Part shown: piece after piece, positions 36,823 through 47,208 of the stretch
Position numbering within the stretch: position 1 is the stretch's first letter
Layout: the number at the start of each line of letters is the position of its first letter
Assembly: GCF_002563795.1 (NCBI RefSeq)
Contig: NZ_PDJL01000004.1
Span: forward strand, 186,001 to 250,000
Reading direction: 5' to 3'
From: Vibrio sp. ES.051
Lineage (GTDB): Bacteria; Pseudomonadota; Gammaproteobacteria; Enterobacterales; Vibrionaceae
DNA: 64,000 bases
Translations under genes and position numbers: made by a program
Notes under the pieces: generated by a model
Told to the model about the DNA's origin: nothing
Databases searched by the model: none
What the model saw: only the letters and a program-made list of their open reading frames with translations

Positions 36823-39732
36823 ATGACATTTGCTTTGGGGCAGCGCTGGATTAGCGATACGGAAAGCGATTTAGGTTTAGGTACCGTAGTAGCAATGGAC
36901 GCTCGTACTGTGACATTGATGTTTGCAGCGTCAGAGGAAAACCGAGTTTACGCACGTAACGATGCACCTGTTACCCGAGTTACGTTTAACGTTGGTGATG
37001 TCATCGACTGCCAAGAAGGTTGGTCTCTAAAAGTGGAAGAAGTACTGGAAGATGAAGGTCTATACACCTATTTCGGTACTCGTGAAGACACGCAAGAAAC
37101 CGCAGTGGTTCTGCGTGAGATTTTTCTGAGCAACCAAATTCGTTTTAATAAACCTCAAGATAAGTTGTACGCCGGTCAAATCGACCGTATGGACAACTTT
37201 GTTCTGCGTTACCGTGCGCTAACCAACCAGTTTGAGCAGCATAAGAGCCCAATGCGCGGCCTATGTGGCATGCGTGCAGGCTTAATTCCTCACCAGCTTT
37301 ACATTGCGCACGAAGTTGGCCGTCGTCATGCGCCACGCGTATTGCTCGCGGATGAAGTCGGTTTGGGTAAAACCATCGAAGCGGGCATGATCATCCACCA
37401 GCAAGTGCTGTCGGGCCGTGCAGAACGTATTTTGATTGTGGTACCAGAAACACTGCAACACCAGTGGTTGGTTGAAATGATGCGTCGTTTCAACCTGCAT
37501 TTCTCTATCTTTGACGAAGAGCGTTGTATCGAAGCATTCGCGGATGCAGAAAACCCATTTGATACCCAGCAATACGTGCTGTGTTCTTTGGACTTCCTAC
37601 GCAAGAGCCGCAAGCGTTTTGAACAGGCATTAGAGGGCGAGTGGGATCTATTGGTGGTCGATGAAGCGCACCATCTAGAATGGAGCCAAGACAAGCCAAG
37701 CCGCGAATACCAAGTGGTAGAAGGTTTGGCTGAACGCACTCCGGGCGTCTTACTATTAACTGCCACCCCTGAGCAATTAGGTCGTGAAAGTCACTTCGCA
37801 CGTTTACGCCTGTTAGATCCAGATCGTTTCTATGACTATGAAACGTTTGTGGCAGAAGAAGCGCAATACGCCCCAGTGGCGGACGCGATTACGTCTCTAT
37901 TTTCCGGCGAAAAACTGCCGAATGAAGCAAAAAATAAAATTACCGAGCTGTTGTCAGAGCAAGATGTTGAACCACTATTTCGGATTATCGAAAGTGAAAG
38001 CGACGAAGAAGCCAAAGCGTCTGCACGCCAAGAATTAATTGATAACTTGATGGACCGTCACGGTACCGGTCGTGTTTTATTCCGTAACACACGTGCTGCT
38101 ATCAAAGGCTTTCCGGCGCGTAATGTGCATCTGATGCCAATGGACATTCCACCGCAATACACCACCTCAATGCGCGTAGCAGGGATGATCGGCGGTAAAA
38201 TGAGCTCGGAAGCGCGTGCAATGAAGAACCTTTACCCAGAAGAGATTTTCCAAGAGTTTGAAGGCGATGATGCCAGCTGGTGGCAGTTTGATTCGCGCGT
38301 CAACTGGTTGCTTGAAAAAGTCAAAGAGAAGCGCAGCGAGAAAATTCTGGTGATTGCCTCTCGTGCGAGTACCGCACTACAACTGGAGCAAGCACTGCGT
38401 GAGCGTGAAGGCATTCGTGCTACTGTGTTCCATGAAGGTATGTCGATTCTTGAACGTGACAAAGCAGCCGCTTACTTTGCGCAAGAAGAAGGCGGCGCAC
38501 AGGTCTTGATTTGTAGTGAGATCGGTTCTGAAGGCCGTAACTTCCAGTTTGCCAACCAATTGGTGATGTTCGACTTACCGTTCAATCCAGACTTGCTTGA
38601 GCAGCGTATTGGTCGCTTGGATCGAATCGGTCAGAGGCGCGACATCGATATTCATATTCCGTATTTGAAAGGCACGTCTCAGGCGATCCTAGCTCGCTGG
38701 TTTGATGAAGGTCTGAACGCATTTGCGGAAACGTGCCCAACAGGTCGAGCGGTATACGATAAGTACTCAGACGACTTAATTGAGATCCTTGCTTCTGGCG
38801 ACACCAGCACTTTGGATGAGATCATCGAAGCGTCAGCCAAAATGAACAAAGAGCTGAAATCTCAATTGGAACATGGTCGCGATCGTCTGTTAGAAATGCA
38901 TTCAAATGGCGGCGAAAAAGCGCAGAAAATCGTGGAAAAAATTGAATCAACCGACGGTGACACTAATCTGGTTACCTTCGCACTTTCTCTGTTCGACACC
39001 ATTGGTTTGAACCAAGACGACAAAGGTGAAAACGCGCTGGTTGTGACGCCATCTGAGCACATGATGGTACCAAGCTACCCAGGTTTGCCATACGAAGGGG
39101 CGACAATTACGTTTGATCGTGAAACGGCGTTGTCACGTGAAGACATGCACTTTATCAGTTGGGAACACCCGATGATCCAAGGTGGTATTGATCTTCTGAT
39201 GAGTGAAGGCGTGGGCGTTTCTGCGGTATCGCTACTGAAAAACAAAGCCTTACCAGTGGGGACGATTCTGCTTGAGCTGATTTATGCGGTTGATGCGCAA
39301 GCACCAAAGCGCAGTGGTATTGCGCGCTTCTTACCGAAAACGCCAATCCGTTTGATGATGGACTCGCGTGGTAATGATTTGTCTGCTCAAGTGGAATTTG
39401 AAAGCTTTAACCGCCAGCTCAGCCCTGTAAACCGTCACTTAGGTAACAAGCTAGTGACCTCGGTACAAAAAGACGTCCACCGTTTAATTGAAGCGGGCGA
39501 TGCGTTTGTTGAGCAGAAGGTAGAAGAAGTACGGAAGCAAGCGCATCGAGATATGCAACAAAGCTTGAACGCGGATCTTGAACGCTTGCAAGCGTTGAAA
39601 GCCGTGAATCCCAACATTCGTGATGAAGAAATTGAAGTGATTGAAGAGCAGATCAAAGAGCTCACGGGTTACATTAACCAAGCTCAAGTTCAGCTGGATT
39701 CACTGCGTCTGATTGTTGTCAGCCACAACTAG
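36823..39732 (+). CDS. rapA: RNA polymerase-associated ATPase RapA
   Basis: A 969-residue Swi2/Snf2-type ATPase that recycles RNA polymerase from post-termination complexes. It has an N-terminal tandem Tudor-like region (about 1-110), a DEAD/SNF2 ATPase with Walker [13 protein letters not shown] (about 177-188) and [10 protein letters not shown], a helicase C domain (about 490-650; [25 protein letters not shown]), and a long RapA C-terminal domain. Length matches the E. coli protein (968). It is alone on the plus strand with its own terminator. Confidence 0.98.
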   Translation: MTFALGQRWISDTESDLGLGTVVAMDARTVTLMFAASEENRVYARNDAPVTRVTFNVGDVIDCQEGWSLKVEEVLEDEGLYTYFGTREDTQETAVVLREIFLSNQIRFNKPQDKLYAGQIDRMDNFVLRYRALTNQFEQHKSPMRGLCGMRAGLIPHQLYIAHEVGRRHAPRVLLADEVGLGKTIEAGMIIHQQVLSGRAERILIVVPETLQHQWLVEMMRRFNLHFSIFDEERCIEAFADAENPFDTQQYVLCSLDFLRKSRKRFEQALEGEWDLLVVDEAHHLEWSQDKPSREYQVVEGLAERTPGVLLLTATPEQLGRESHFARLRLLDPDRFYDYETFVAEEAQYAPVADAITSLFSGEKLPNEAKNKITELLSEQDVEPLFRIIESESDEEAKASARQELIDNLMDRHGTGRVLFRNTRAAIKGFPARNVHLMPMDIPPQYTTSMRVAGMIGGKMSSEARAMKNLYPEEIFQEFEGDDASWWQFDSRVNWLLEKVKEKRSEKILVIASRASTALQLEQALREREGIRATVFHEGMSILERDKAAAYFAQEEGGAQVLICSEIGSEGRNFQFANQLVMFDLPFNPDLLEQRIGRLDRIGQRRDIDIHIPYLKGTSQAILARWFDEGLNAFAETCPTGRAVYDKYSDDLIEILASGDTSTLDEIIEASAKMNKELKSQLEHGRDRLLEMHSNGGEKAQKIVEKIESTDGDTNLVTFALSLFDTIGLNQDDKGENALVVTPSEHMMVPSYPGLPYEGATITFDRETALSREDMHFISWEHPMIQGGIDLLMSEGVGVSAVSLLKNKALPVGTILLELIYAVDAQAPKRSGIARFLPKTPIRLMMDSRGNDLSAQVEFESFNRQLSPVNRHLGNKLVTSVQKDVHRLIEAGDAFVEQKVEEVRKQAHRDMQQSLNADLERLQALKAVNPNIRDEEIEVIEEQIKELTGYINQAQVQLDSLRLIVVSHN

Positions 39733-39754
39733 AAACACCAACATTTAAACCAAT

Positions 39755-39785
39755 AAAAAGGCCTTCAATTTGAAGGCCTTTTTAT
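39755..39785. terminator. Bidirectional terminator between rapA and NRAMP-like gene
   Basis: A stem of AAAAAGGCCTTCA with TGAAGGCCTTTTT around a short AT loop, followed by more T on the plus strand (TTTATTTTTT) and preceded by A-runs for the minus strand. The flanking genes converge here. Confidence 0.88.
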
Positions 39786-39806
39786 TTTTTAATTGTGGGT
39801 AGCCGC

Positions 39807-41072
39807 TTACATCAGCCATTTCCACCAAATAAATAGTGCCAAGAAGCCAAACAGATAAATTAGGCCGACAATCGACAACCACTTCAACTTACGACCGACA
39901 GCTAACGGCTCGGGTAAATCCGTTTTACTCACGAGGGTGTAGTTCAATAGCGCAAAGAATGGCGTGGTCATAAACGCCAATATCATCGCAAAGTTCAGCA
40001 TAGGCAATAATGCAGAAGCCCAGAAAATCACAATACCTAATGCAAGTAAGGCGACCACGAGCATGATGGCTGATGTCGCTTTCGGATCCGTATCGGGTTG
40101 CGATCGCAGCAGGCGTTGAGAATCTGAAATGACGCGAGAGTAACCGTCAATCACCGTAATCGTGCTGCCAAAAATACAGAAGAATGCAATTACTGCGATC
40201 AAGTAACGAGACCATTCGCCAATCGTCGACGCATACAAGCCAACCAATTGATGGGAGAAGCCAACGCCTGAGCTTTCAAGCGCAACGCCAGAGCCATAAA
40301 GCATCAAAGAGCCTAACGATACAAAGATAATCGCAAGAAAAGCCGTGCCAATATAACCGACATTAAAGTCAAATAGAGCAGAGCGGTAAGTGACTTCTTG
40401 CTGGCTTGATTGGCGTTTTAGCCATGCCGAGGTTAAACAGGAGATCTCTATCGGTGCCGGCATCCAGCCCATGGTCACCACAATAAAGCCAATTGCAGCA
40501 ATAGACCAAGGTGACGGTGGCTCGAAGTTGGCTACTTGCTCAACGGGATTACCAAAGGCGATTGCAACGGAAAGTAATGTCGCGATGGTTAAAACAGACA
40601 TGATAACTTTAGATAACGTATCGAGCGCCTTGTAATGACCCGCAAATAAGATAATCAGACACGTGACTATCACGATGATGCTTAATGACGCCATTGATAG
40701 CGAGAACGGTATGAAATACCCCAGCAAGCTGGCGCTGAACATCAACAATGCAGAGGTATTGATCACCGCAGACACCATGCTTAAAAATAGAAACAGCCAA
40801 AGATAAGGACGACCTAATTTCGCGTACCCCTCTACCAAGGTGAGTCCAGTTCCCATGGTGTATTGCACGCCTGCTCGAAAGAAGGGGTATTTAAAAAAGT
40901 TGACCAGAAGAATCAGTGCAGCAAGCTGCCAGCCATAAATCGCCCCCGCTTTCGTCGATGCGACGAGGTGAGATCCACCGACCGCCGCTGACGCCATTAA
41001 GATACCAGGCCCAAGCGAACGAAAGAATAAGGAGAGTTTGGATGTGGGTTTATCGATAACAGCGGAGTCCAT
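39807..41072 (-). CDS. NRAMP-fold transporter lacking canonical metal-ligand motifs
   Basis: A 421-residue polytopic inner-membrane protein with about 11 predicted helices and the NRAMP (SLC11/LeuT-like) family pattern. In helix 1 the metal-binding DPGN motif of true Mn/Fe transporters is replaced by GPGILMASAAVGGSH (21-35). In helix 6 the MPH motif is replaced by GWMPAPIEIS (about 203-212). These changes make classical divalent-metal transport unlikely. Substrate unknown; homologues are usually annotated simply as divalent metal transporters. The ATG at 41072 has AAAAGGA upstream. It is monocistronic and convergent with rapA. Confidence 0.75.
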   Translation of the reverse strand: MDSAVIDKPTSKLSLFFRSLGPGILMASAAVGGSHLVASTKAGAIYGWQLAALILLVNFFKYPFFRAGVQYTMGTGLTLVEGYAKLGRPYLWLFLFLSMVSAVINTSALLMFSASLLGYFIPFSLSMASLSIIVIVTCLIILFAGHYKALDTLSKVIMSVLTIATLLSVAIAFGNPVEQVANFEPPSPWSIAAIGFIVVTMGWMPAPIEISCLTSAWLKRQSSQQEVTYRSALFDFNVGYIGTAFLAIIFVSLGSLMLYGSGVALESSGVGFSHQLVGLYASTIGEWSRYLIAVIAFFCIFGSTITVIDGYSRVISDSQRLLRSQPDTDPKATSAIMLVVALLALGIVIFWASALLPMLNFAMILAFMTTPFFALLNYTLVSKTDLPEPLAVGRKLKWLSIVGLIYLFGFLALFIWWKWLM

Positions 41073-41454
41073 TGCTTATTGTCCTTTTTATTTGATGTAT
41101 TTCTTATGCTGGAATCATGTCGCAGCTTTATTTCTGAACTGGGAAGCTCATCGTGTGCCGCGCGACGGTGATGTCATTTAAATGATGTTTTTGTTGAGTT
41201 ATTTATTTTTTCGGTCTGTTGCTGGCATAGGGTGTGGTATGCATCTACCACTCTATTAAGTGATGAGTAGTGTTGTCAATCTGATTTTACAATGTGTGGA
41301 TTTGTTTTTTTTGGCTTGCAATTGACTTTGGTTAGTTTGCTGTATTTGGGGGGTCTTGTTTGTCGTCGAACCAATGACTGCGCTCGGAATCCTGCCTCTT
41401 GATGTCATTTGGGTATATAATCGCGGCGTTTTTTATTTTGTAGAGAGCTTTCCC
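41073..41454. promoter_or_regulatory. Divergent intergenic region NRAMP-like/rluA
   Basis: A 382-base AT-rich non-coding region. It contains a TATAAT at 41416-41421, a good candidate -10 for rluA, with no strong -35 at standard spacing. T-rich tracts occur around 41192-41212 and 41303-41313. No gene or known riboswitch fold was recognised. The rluA frame is open from 41356 but the extra codons do not resemble the family. Confidence 0.4.
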
Positions 41455-42207
41455 ATGGCCATGCTTGAATATACCCCTCCAACAGATCCTTGGCTTAACA
41501 TCGTTTTTGAGGATGAGCATATTCTGGCAGTCAATAAACCATCAGGCTTATTGTCGGTGCCTGGGCGTCTTGCAGAGCATTACGATAGTATGTGGAGTCG
41601 CCTAAAGGCGTTGTATCCGGCCATTCAAGTTGTGCATCGTTTGGATATGTCGACGTCGGGTTTGATGCTGTTTGCGAAAAATAAACCCGCAGAGAGTGCC
41701 CTGAAAAAGCAGTTTCAATATCGCCTCACCCATAAAGTGTATTACGCACGCGTTTGGGGGTATCTCGAGCCGCAAGAGGGAGAGATTGACCTGCCACTGA
41801 TTGGTGACTGGCCAAACCGTCCGCGACAAAAAGTCTGTTTTGATGATGGCAAGCCTTCCAAGACGCTGTTTCAGGTTGTCAAACGTGAAGTACATACCGA
41901 CGGTACCCAAACTACGATTGTACGCTTGCTGCCGATTACTGGTCGTTCGCATCAGTTACGTGTGCATTTAATGGCGATTGGCCATGCCATTGTTGGTGAT
42001 GAGTTTTATGCCAATGAAACCGCTTTCCAGTTTTCGGACCGTTTAGAGCTGCACGCTGCTGAATTAAGCTTTTATCATCCGATCACTGCGCAATTGGACA
42101 GTATTTTTGTGCCTTGTGACTTTTATCCTGAAGCGAAAACGACGGTCTTTAACTATTTTATGCCAGAGCGTACATTACCTGATTATAAAACCCTGCCACG
42201 TCCATAA
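41455..42207 (+). CDS. rluA: Dual-specificity rRNA/tRNA pseudouridine synthase RluA
   Basis: A 250-residue enzyme that isomerises U746 of 23S rRNA and U32 of some tRNAs. The catalytic motif HRLDMSTSG has its Asp at residue 64, as in E. coli RluA. LPLIGDWPNRPRQKVCF and PITGRSHQLRVHLMAIGH are also shared. The start giving MAMLEYTPPTDPWL (41455) has GAGAG about 8 bases upstream and matches the E. coli N terminus; an ATG two codons later is possible. It is about 30 residues longer than E. coli RluA at the C terminus. The dehydrogenase gene follows after 43 bases. Confidence 0.94.
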   Translation: MAMLEYTPPTDPWLNIVFEDEHILAVNKPSGLLSVPGRLAEHYDSMWSRLKALYPAIQVVHRLDMSTSGLMLFAKNKPAESALKKQFQYRLTHKVYYARVWGYLEPQEGEIDLPLIGDWPNRPRQKVCFDDGKPSKTLFQVVKREVHTDGTQTTIVRLLPITGRSHQLRVHLMAIGHAIVGDEFYANETAFQFSDRLELHAAELSFYHPITAQLDSIFVPCDFYPEAKTTVFNYFMPERTLPDYKTLPRP

Positions 42208-42250
42208 CGTATTTTTCTCGGGCAGTGAACAAAGTGAACAAGGAGGTGTT

Positions 42251-43216
42251 ATGTCTTTGCCAAACGTGGTCTTTTTAGACCGAGCTACCATCCCAGCGCA
42301 CATTAAGGTACCTCGACCGAGTTTTGAGCATCATTGGTGTGAGTACGACTTGACGGCTCCGGAACAGGTGATAGAACGATTGACGGATGCCGATATCGTC
42401 ATCAGTAATAAAGTCTTGCTTGACCAACATGTGCTGGAACAACTGCCCAAGTTGCGCATGATTGCCATTGCTGCGACGGGCTTTAATAACGTCGATGTGG
42501 ATTACTGTGCAAAGTATGATATTGCCGTTGCTAACGTGCGTGGCTATGCTACTCGCTCGGTACCAGAACATGTGATTGCAATGCTGTTTGCTTTGCGCCG
42601 AAATTTATTTGGCTACCATCAAGACATTGCAGAGGGAGAGTGGCAGCGCAACAAACAGTTTTGTTTCTTTACCCATCCTATTGGTGATATTGCGGGCAGC
42701 ACATTAGGGGTGATAGGCAGTGGTGCATTAGGACAAGCAACCGCGCAACTGGCGAAAGCGCTGGGTATGAAGGTTCTCTTTGCAGAGCGTAAAGGGGCCA
42801 GTGAATGCCGAGAGGGGTATATACCATTTGAAATGGTACTCCATCAGGCCGATGCGTTTACTCTACATTGTCCGTTGAACGAATATACACACCACCTCAT
42901 TGCCGAAGCGGAATTAAAGCACATGAAGTCGAGCGCAATCCTGATTAATACTGGGCGAGGAGGGCTCGTTGATGAGCTTGCTTTGGTGAATGCCCTTAAA
43001 GCGGGTGAGATCTCTGGTGCTGGCTTTGATGTGTTTACTCAAGAGCCGGCCGATGAAAGCAATCCTCTTATCGCCAATATGCAGCAGTTACCCAACTTGC
43101 TGTTAACGCCGCATGTGGCCTGGGGAAGTGACTCTTCGATTCAGCGCTTAGCGGATATTTTAATTGAGAATATCAATGCGTTTGAGCGCGGGGAAAGTCT
43201 CAATCGCTTAGCTTGA
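42251..43216 (+). CDS. D-2-hydroxyacid dehydrogenase (glycerate dehydrogenase-like)
   Basis: A 321-residue NAD(P)-dependent dehydrogenase. The Rossmann motif is GVIGSGALGQATAQ, and the catalytic Arg, Glu and His lie in INTGRGGLVDE, GAGFDVFTQEP and LLTPHVAWGS. The family reduces hydroxypyruvate, glyoxylate or other 2-oxoacids; this member is closest in feel to HprA-type glycerate dehydrogenases, but the substrate cannot be read from sequence. The ATG at 42251 has an ideal AAGGAGGT ribosome site. The frame extends upstream over rluA but those codons are not family-like. Confidence 0.9.
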   Translation: MSLPNVVFLDRATIPAHIKVPRPSFEHHWCEYDLTAPEQVIERLTDADIVISNKVLLDQHVLEQLPKLRMIAIAATGFNNVDVDYCAKYDIAVANVRGYATRSVPEHVIAMLFALRRNLFGYHQDIAEGEWQRNKQFCFFTHPIGDIAGSTLGVIGSGALGQATAQLAKALGMKVLFAERKGASECREGYIPFEMVLHQADAFTLHCPLNEYTHHLIAEAELKHMKSSAILINTGRGGLVDELALVNALKAGEISGAGFDVFTQEPADESNPLIANMQQLPNLLLTPHVAWGSDSSIQRLADILIENINAFERGESLNRLA

Positions 43217-43232
43217 GGCCGGATAGATATTA

Positions 43233-43260
43233 AAAAAGCAGACGTAATCGTCTGCTTTTT
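43233..43260. terminator. Bidirectional terminator after dehydrogenase gene and darP
   Basis: A 12-bp stem, AAAAAGCAGACG with CGTCTGCTTTTT, and a TAAT loop between convergent genes. Confidence 0.9.
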
Positions 43261-43278
43261 GCGTTAAGTCACCGTGAC

Positions 43279-43806
43279 TTAATTTTCTTCTTCGTTCAGT
43301 TCTTTAAGGAGCTGGAAGATTTCACGGTAGGCTTTTGCTGGTTTGCCTGCCTTTTTCTCTTTCGTCGCTTGGCGAGCAAGTTGACGTAGACGTTGGCGAT
43401 CTGCCGCTGGGTAGAGGTCCACTACATCATCAATCGCTTTATCGCCTTCTTCAACTACACGATCACGCAGTGCTTCAAGCTTGTGGAAGACCGCCGTTAA
43501 TTGAGAGTGCTTGTTACGAATTTTATCCAGTGCCGCTTGGATTGGCTCTGGGTCTTCATAGCGCATTAACTTACCGATACGTTGCAGTTGACGACGACGC
43601 GCTTCGTTTTTAAAGCGCTGTGCATCAGCAATTGCTTCTCGCAAGTCTTCGCTCATTGGAAACTTTTCTAGAACAGCGGGTTTGAGGCCGACAAGCTCTT
43701 CGCCAAGTTTCTGTAGCTCTTCCATGTCTCGCTTCATCTCGGATTTACTTACCCAGATGATCTCTTCTTCTGGTTCCCATGGCGCTTTTTGATTCTTACG
43801 TGCCAT
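43279..43806 (-). CDS. darP: Ribosome-associated protein DarP/YjgA
   Basis: A 175-residue, highly charged, mostly helical protein of the DarP (YjgA, DUF615) family, which associates with late 50S ribosome assembly intermediates in E. coli. Landmarks are [20 protein letters not shown] and [13 protein letters not shown]. It is transcribed divergently from pmbA with 110 bases between the starts; this darP/pmbA pairing is conserved in gammaproteobacteria. Confidence 0.94.
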   Translation of the reverse strand: MARKNQKAPWEPEEEIIWVSKSEMKRDMEELQKLGEELVGLKPAVLEKFPMSEDLREAIADAQRFKNEARRRQLQRIGKLMRYEDPEPIQAALDKIRNKHSQLTAVFHKLEALRDRVVEEGDKAIDDVVDLYPAADRQRLRQLARQATKEKKAGKPAKAYREIFQLLKELNEEEN

Positions 43807-43916
43807 TTCAGTTGCCTGTGTTTTGATTAATATTATGACTATTTTAACAAGAATCTTGGGGAGAAAGCGAAATTCTTGTTATTCTATTGTGCATCAAAGA
43901 CAAGATGTGAAAGACA

Positions 43917-45260
43917 ATGGATATTAAACAGCAGGTTGCTGAGCAACGTACCGAGCTAGAGCAAGCCGTAGCAAGAGCATTAGAGCTCGCATCGGCGAAA
44001 TCTGACGCCGCCGAAGTCGCAATTACCAAAAGCACTGGGTTAAGTGTCTCTACCCGCATGGGCGAGGTAGAAAATGTCGAGTTCAACAGCGATGGTGCGC
44101 TTGGCATTACCGTTTTCCGTGGTCAACGTAAAGGCAGTGCTTCCACGTCCGATTTGAGTGAAGCCGCAATTGAACAAACCGTTATTGCGGCACTGGATAT
44201 TGCGCATTACACCTCCGAAGATCCCTTTGCAGGACCAGCGGCAAAAGAATACATGGTGACAGAGGTTCCCGATCTAGACCTGTTCCATCCCGACACGCCA
44301 GATCCTGATTACGCAGCAAAAGTGGCCATTGCCGCGGAAAAAGAAGCGTTAAGTTATGACGGTGCGATTAAGCAAAGTGATGGCGCAAGTTACGACAGCC
44401 ACTATGGCGTCAAAGTGTATGGTAATAGCCATGGATTACTGGCGAGTTATGCGTCTAGTCGCCATAGTACCAGTTGTTGTGTGATTGGTGTGGGGAAAAA
44501 CGGTGAAATGGAGCGTGACTACAGCTATAGCGTTGCGCGTCACCGGGATGATCTTTGGGCTCCAGAAATGGTAGGCCGTAAAGCGGCAGAAAACACCATC
44601 AATCGTTTGGACGCACAGCGACTAAAAACAGGTCAGTACCCAATTATGTTTGCGGCCGATGTAGCGACAGGTTTGATTGGTCATTTGGTTATGGCGATCA
44701 GCGGTGGAAACCTATACCGTAAATCCTCTTTCTTACTTGATCACCTTGGTAAGCAAGTGCTTCCTGAATGGTTCAATATCTCGGAGCGTCCACATGTATT
44801 ACGTGGTTTGGCTTCCAGCCCATTCGATAGTGAAGGCGTATATACCCAAGATCGTGAGATCATTACGGATGGTGTGCTTGCGACTTATCTATTAACCAGT
44901 TATGCGGCGCGTAAGATGAAAATGGCACCAACGGGTCATGCGGGTGGTATCCATAACTGGTACGTGAAGTCGACTGGGCAGAATTTCGAACAAATGCTGA
45001 AAGAGCTAGGTACAGGCTTGCTGGTTACGGAAGTAATGGGACAAGGTGTGAATGTCGTGACGGGGGATTACTCTCGCGGTGCGGCTGGTTTTTGGGTCGA
45101 GAATGGTATAATTCAATTCCCTGTCTCGGAAATTACCATCGCAGGTAACTTGAAAGAGATGTTTACTAAGATTGTGGCCGTAGGTAGTGATGTAGAAACG
45201 CGCTCGCCTATTCAAACCGGTTCTATCTTACTTGATACGATGAAAGTGGCGGGCGAATAG
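43917..45260 (+). CDS. pmbA: Metalloprotease subunit PmbA/TldE
   Basis: A 447-residue non-catalytic partner of TldD. It has the PmbA/TldD fold landmarks ([43 protein letters not shown]) but no HExxxH zinc motif, as expected for TldE. The complex degrades unfolded or peptide substrates and matures some peptides. It is monocistronic, with a strong terminator shared with the convergent mgtE. Confidence 0.96.
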   Translation: MDIKQQVAEQRTELEQAVARALELASAKSDAAEVAITKSTGLSVSTRMGEVENVEFNSDGALGITVFRGQRKGSASTSDLSEAAIEQTVIAALDIAHYTSEDPFAGPAAKEYMVTEVPDLDLFHPDTPDPDYAAKVAIAAEKEALSYDGAIKQSDGASYDSHYGVKVYGNSHGLLASYASSRHSTSCCVIGVGKNGEMERDYSYSVARHRDDLWAPEMVGRKAAENTINRLDAQRLKTGQYPIMFAADVATGLIGHLVMAISGGNLYRKSSFLLDHLGKQVLPEWFNISERPHVLRGLASSPFDSEGVYTQDREIITDGVLATYLLTSYAARKMKMAPTGHAGGIHNWYVKSTGQNFEQMLKELGTGLLVTEVMGQGVNVVTGDYSRGAAGFWVENGIIQFPVSEITIAGNLKEMFTKIVAVGSDVETRSPIQTGSILLDTMKVAGE

Positions 45261-45282
45261 TACTCACCGCTCTCAGAAACAA

Positions 45283-45312
45283 AAAAAGCCTGATGTGTTC
45301 ATCAGGCTTTTT
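45283..45312. terminator. Bidirectional terminator between pmbA and mgtE
   Basis: A 12-bp perfect stem, AAAAAGCCTGAT with ATCAGGCTTTTT, and a 6-base loop between convergent genes. Confidence 0.9.
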
Positions 45313-45323
45313 AGTTTTGACTG

Positions 45324-46682
45324 TTAGGTAATCAGTATTGTGGCGAGCCCCAAGAATACAGATAAACCAATTACATCCGTTACGGTCGTTAACGCCATAC
45401 CACCAGCTAAAGCTGGGTCGATGTTCATTTTCTTTAAGAGGATTGGAATCGTTACTCCGGCAACCCCTGCGACCAATAAGTTAGTCAGCATCGCGGCGGA
45501 AATGATTCCGCCTAGCATCCAGTTACCTTTCCAAGCGACAACAATACCGCCAATAATCAGCGCCCACATGATACCGTTGAGTAAACCGATCGAGGCTTCT
45601 TTCATTAACAGTTCTCGTTTGTTCGAGTCACCGATATGACCAAGTGCTAGTCCACGAATGACCAGAGCAACGGTCTGGTTACCTGCAACGCCGCCCATGG
45701 AGGGAACGATGGTCATCAATACGGCAATGGCCGCCATCTGGTCTAGCGTGGCTTCAAACATGTTGGAAACAGAAGCGGCAGCAAGCGCCGCAAGTACATT
45801 AGCACCAAGCCAGATACTGCGTTTGCGTGCGGATTTTACGACAGGTGCGAAGGTATCTTCATCGTCATCCATACCGGCCATACTCATCATCGAGTGTTCG
45901 GCATCTTCACGGATGACATCCACCACGTCATCAATGGTGATACGGCCAACCAGATGAAGGTTTTCATCGACAACCGGAGCAGACACCCAGTTACGACGCT
46001 CGAACAGGCTCGCGACATCTGAAGCACTGGTGTCGACAGTGATCGCTTCGTCAGCGTCTTCCATGATGTCGATAATTTTGACATCAGGCTGGGTGGTGAT
46101 CAGCAGAGTAATTGGTAGTTCACCAATTAGTTTGTTCTCTTCATCAATAACGTATAGCGCATCTGTTGCTTCTGGCAGTTCGCCTTTCATGCGCAGATAG
46201 CGTAAAACCACATCTACATCCACGTCCCCACGAATCGTGATAACGTCGGTGTTCATCAGTCCACCAGCGGTGTCTTCTGAGTACGATAGAGCGGTTTCGA
46301 CACGCAGGCGCTCTGCTGAGTCCATTTGTGATAGCACTTCGCGGGATAACTTGTTTGGCAAGCTACGTAAGACGTAAGCTACGTCGTCGGTATCCATCCC
46401 TTCCGTGGCTTCAGCGAGCGCTGCTGGAGCCATTTTGGAGACTAGGCTGTCTTTGACGTCTTCATTTAGCTCGTCAAGGATTTCACCGTAGTCTTCTGGG
46501 TCGGTGAGTTGCCAAAGAACTTCACGGCTTTTACGCGGGGATGCTTCTAAAAGATGAGCTATATCCTCAGGCTCCATGTCTTGTAACTGACGTCGGACAT
46601 GGACGAAGCGGCCATTTTCAAGCGCTTCTGTGACTTCTTGGAGGGCTTGGTGAGCTTGGTCGAATTCAATTTGCTCTGCCAT
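45324..46682 (-). CDS. mgtE: Magnesium transporter MgtE
   Basis: A 452-residue Mg2+ channel of the inner membrane. An acidic N domain (about 20-130, including LLEASPRKSREVLWQL) and two CBS domains (about 135-260) sense cytoplasmic Mg2+. The pore has five C-terminal helices (about 285-450) with VPSMGGVAGNQT and MALTTVTDVIGLSVFLGLA, the latter containing the pore Asp. The ATG has GGAGGAACG immediately upstream. No Mg-sensing riboswitch was recognised in the 247-base upstream gap. Confidence 0.95.
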   Translation of the reverse strand: MAEQIEFDQAHQALQEVTEALENGRFVHVRRQLQDMEPEDIAHLLEASPRKSREVLWQLTDPEDYGEILDELNEDVKDSLVSKMAPAALAEATEGMDTDDVAYVLRSLPNKLSREVLSQMDSAERLRVETALSYSEDTAGGLMNTDVITIRGDVDVDVVLRYLRMKGELPEATDALYVIDEENKLIGELPITLLITTQPDVKIIDIMEDADEAITVDTSASDVASLFERRNWVSAPVVDENLHLVGRITIDDVVDVIREDAEHSMMSMAGMDDDEDTFAPVVKSARKRSIWLGANVLAALAAASVSNMFEATLDQMAAIAVLMTIVPSMGGVAGNQTVALVIRGLALGHIGDSNKRELLMKEASIGLLNGIMWALIIGGIVVAWKGNWMLGGIISAAMLTNLLVAGVAGVTIPILLKKMNIDPALAGGMALTTVTDVIGLSVFLGLATILIT

Positions 46683-46929
46683 TCGTTCCTCCTAATTCCT
46701 GATGTTTACAATGCGCTGAATAATAACTTAATTCTAGGCGCCTTTTAATAACAACTTATAATACTTGGCAAATTTATTTACTGGGCAAAGAGGTTGGAAG
46801 GCGATTTATCCCCAAATTTGATTAAAATTATGGCAGTGCGGGAGTGATTTAGCTCGTAGGCGTAGTCACGAGCGGTGGTAAATTTTGCACCTTGCGATTG
46901 TTTGGGCTGAGAGAATAAAAACGAGTACA

Positions 46930-47208
46930 TTACTCGCCTTCATCAAACTTATCTTCTATTAGGTCACAAACGGCTTCAAGGGCCTCTTCGGCTTGACCGC
47001 CAGCTGCATGAATTGTTACGTATTGACCTTGAGCAGATTCGAGCATCAGTAACCCCATTACGCTGTCCGCTGTCGCTGTTTTATCTTCTTCGTTATCAAT
47101 GGTAATAATCGCTTCAAAGCTTTGAGCGAGCTCTACCAGTTTAACGGCTGCACGTGCATGCAAACCGAGACGATTTTGGATTAATACTTTGCGCCTTAAC
47201 TCCACCAT
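46930..47208 (-). CDS. npr: Nitrogen-PTS phosphocarrier NPr
   Basis: A 92-residue HPr-like phosphocarrier of the PTS-Ntr chain (EINtr to NPr to EIIANtr). The phosphorylation site is His17 in [10 protein letters not shown]; the conserved Ser is in [13 protein letters not shown]. It overlaps rapZ by one base and is last in the rpoN-hpf-ptsN-rapZ-npr operon. Confidence 0.95.
   Translation of the reverse strand: MVELRRKVLIQNRLGLHARAAVKLVELAQSFEAIITIDNEEDKTATADSVMGLLMLESAQGQYVTIHAAGGQAEEALEAVCDLIEDKFDEGE

Noticed and set aside
46683..46929. Mg2+ riboswitch (M-box) upstream of mgtE
   Set aside because: No M-box core or long-range pairing was recognisable; the region is AT-rich and looks like an ordinary promoter.
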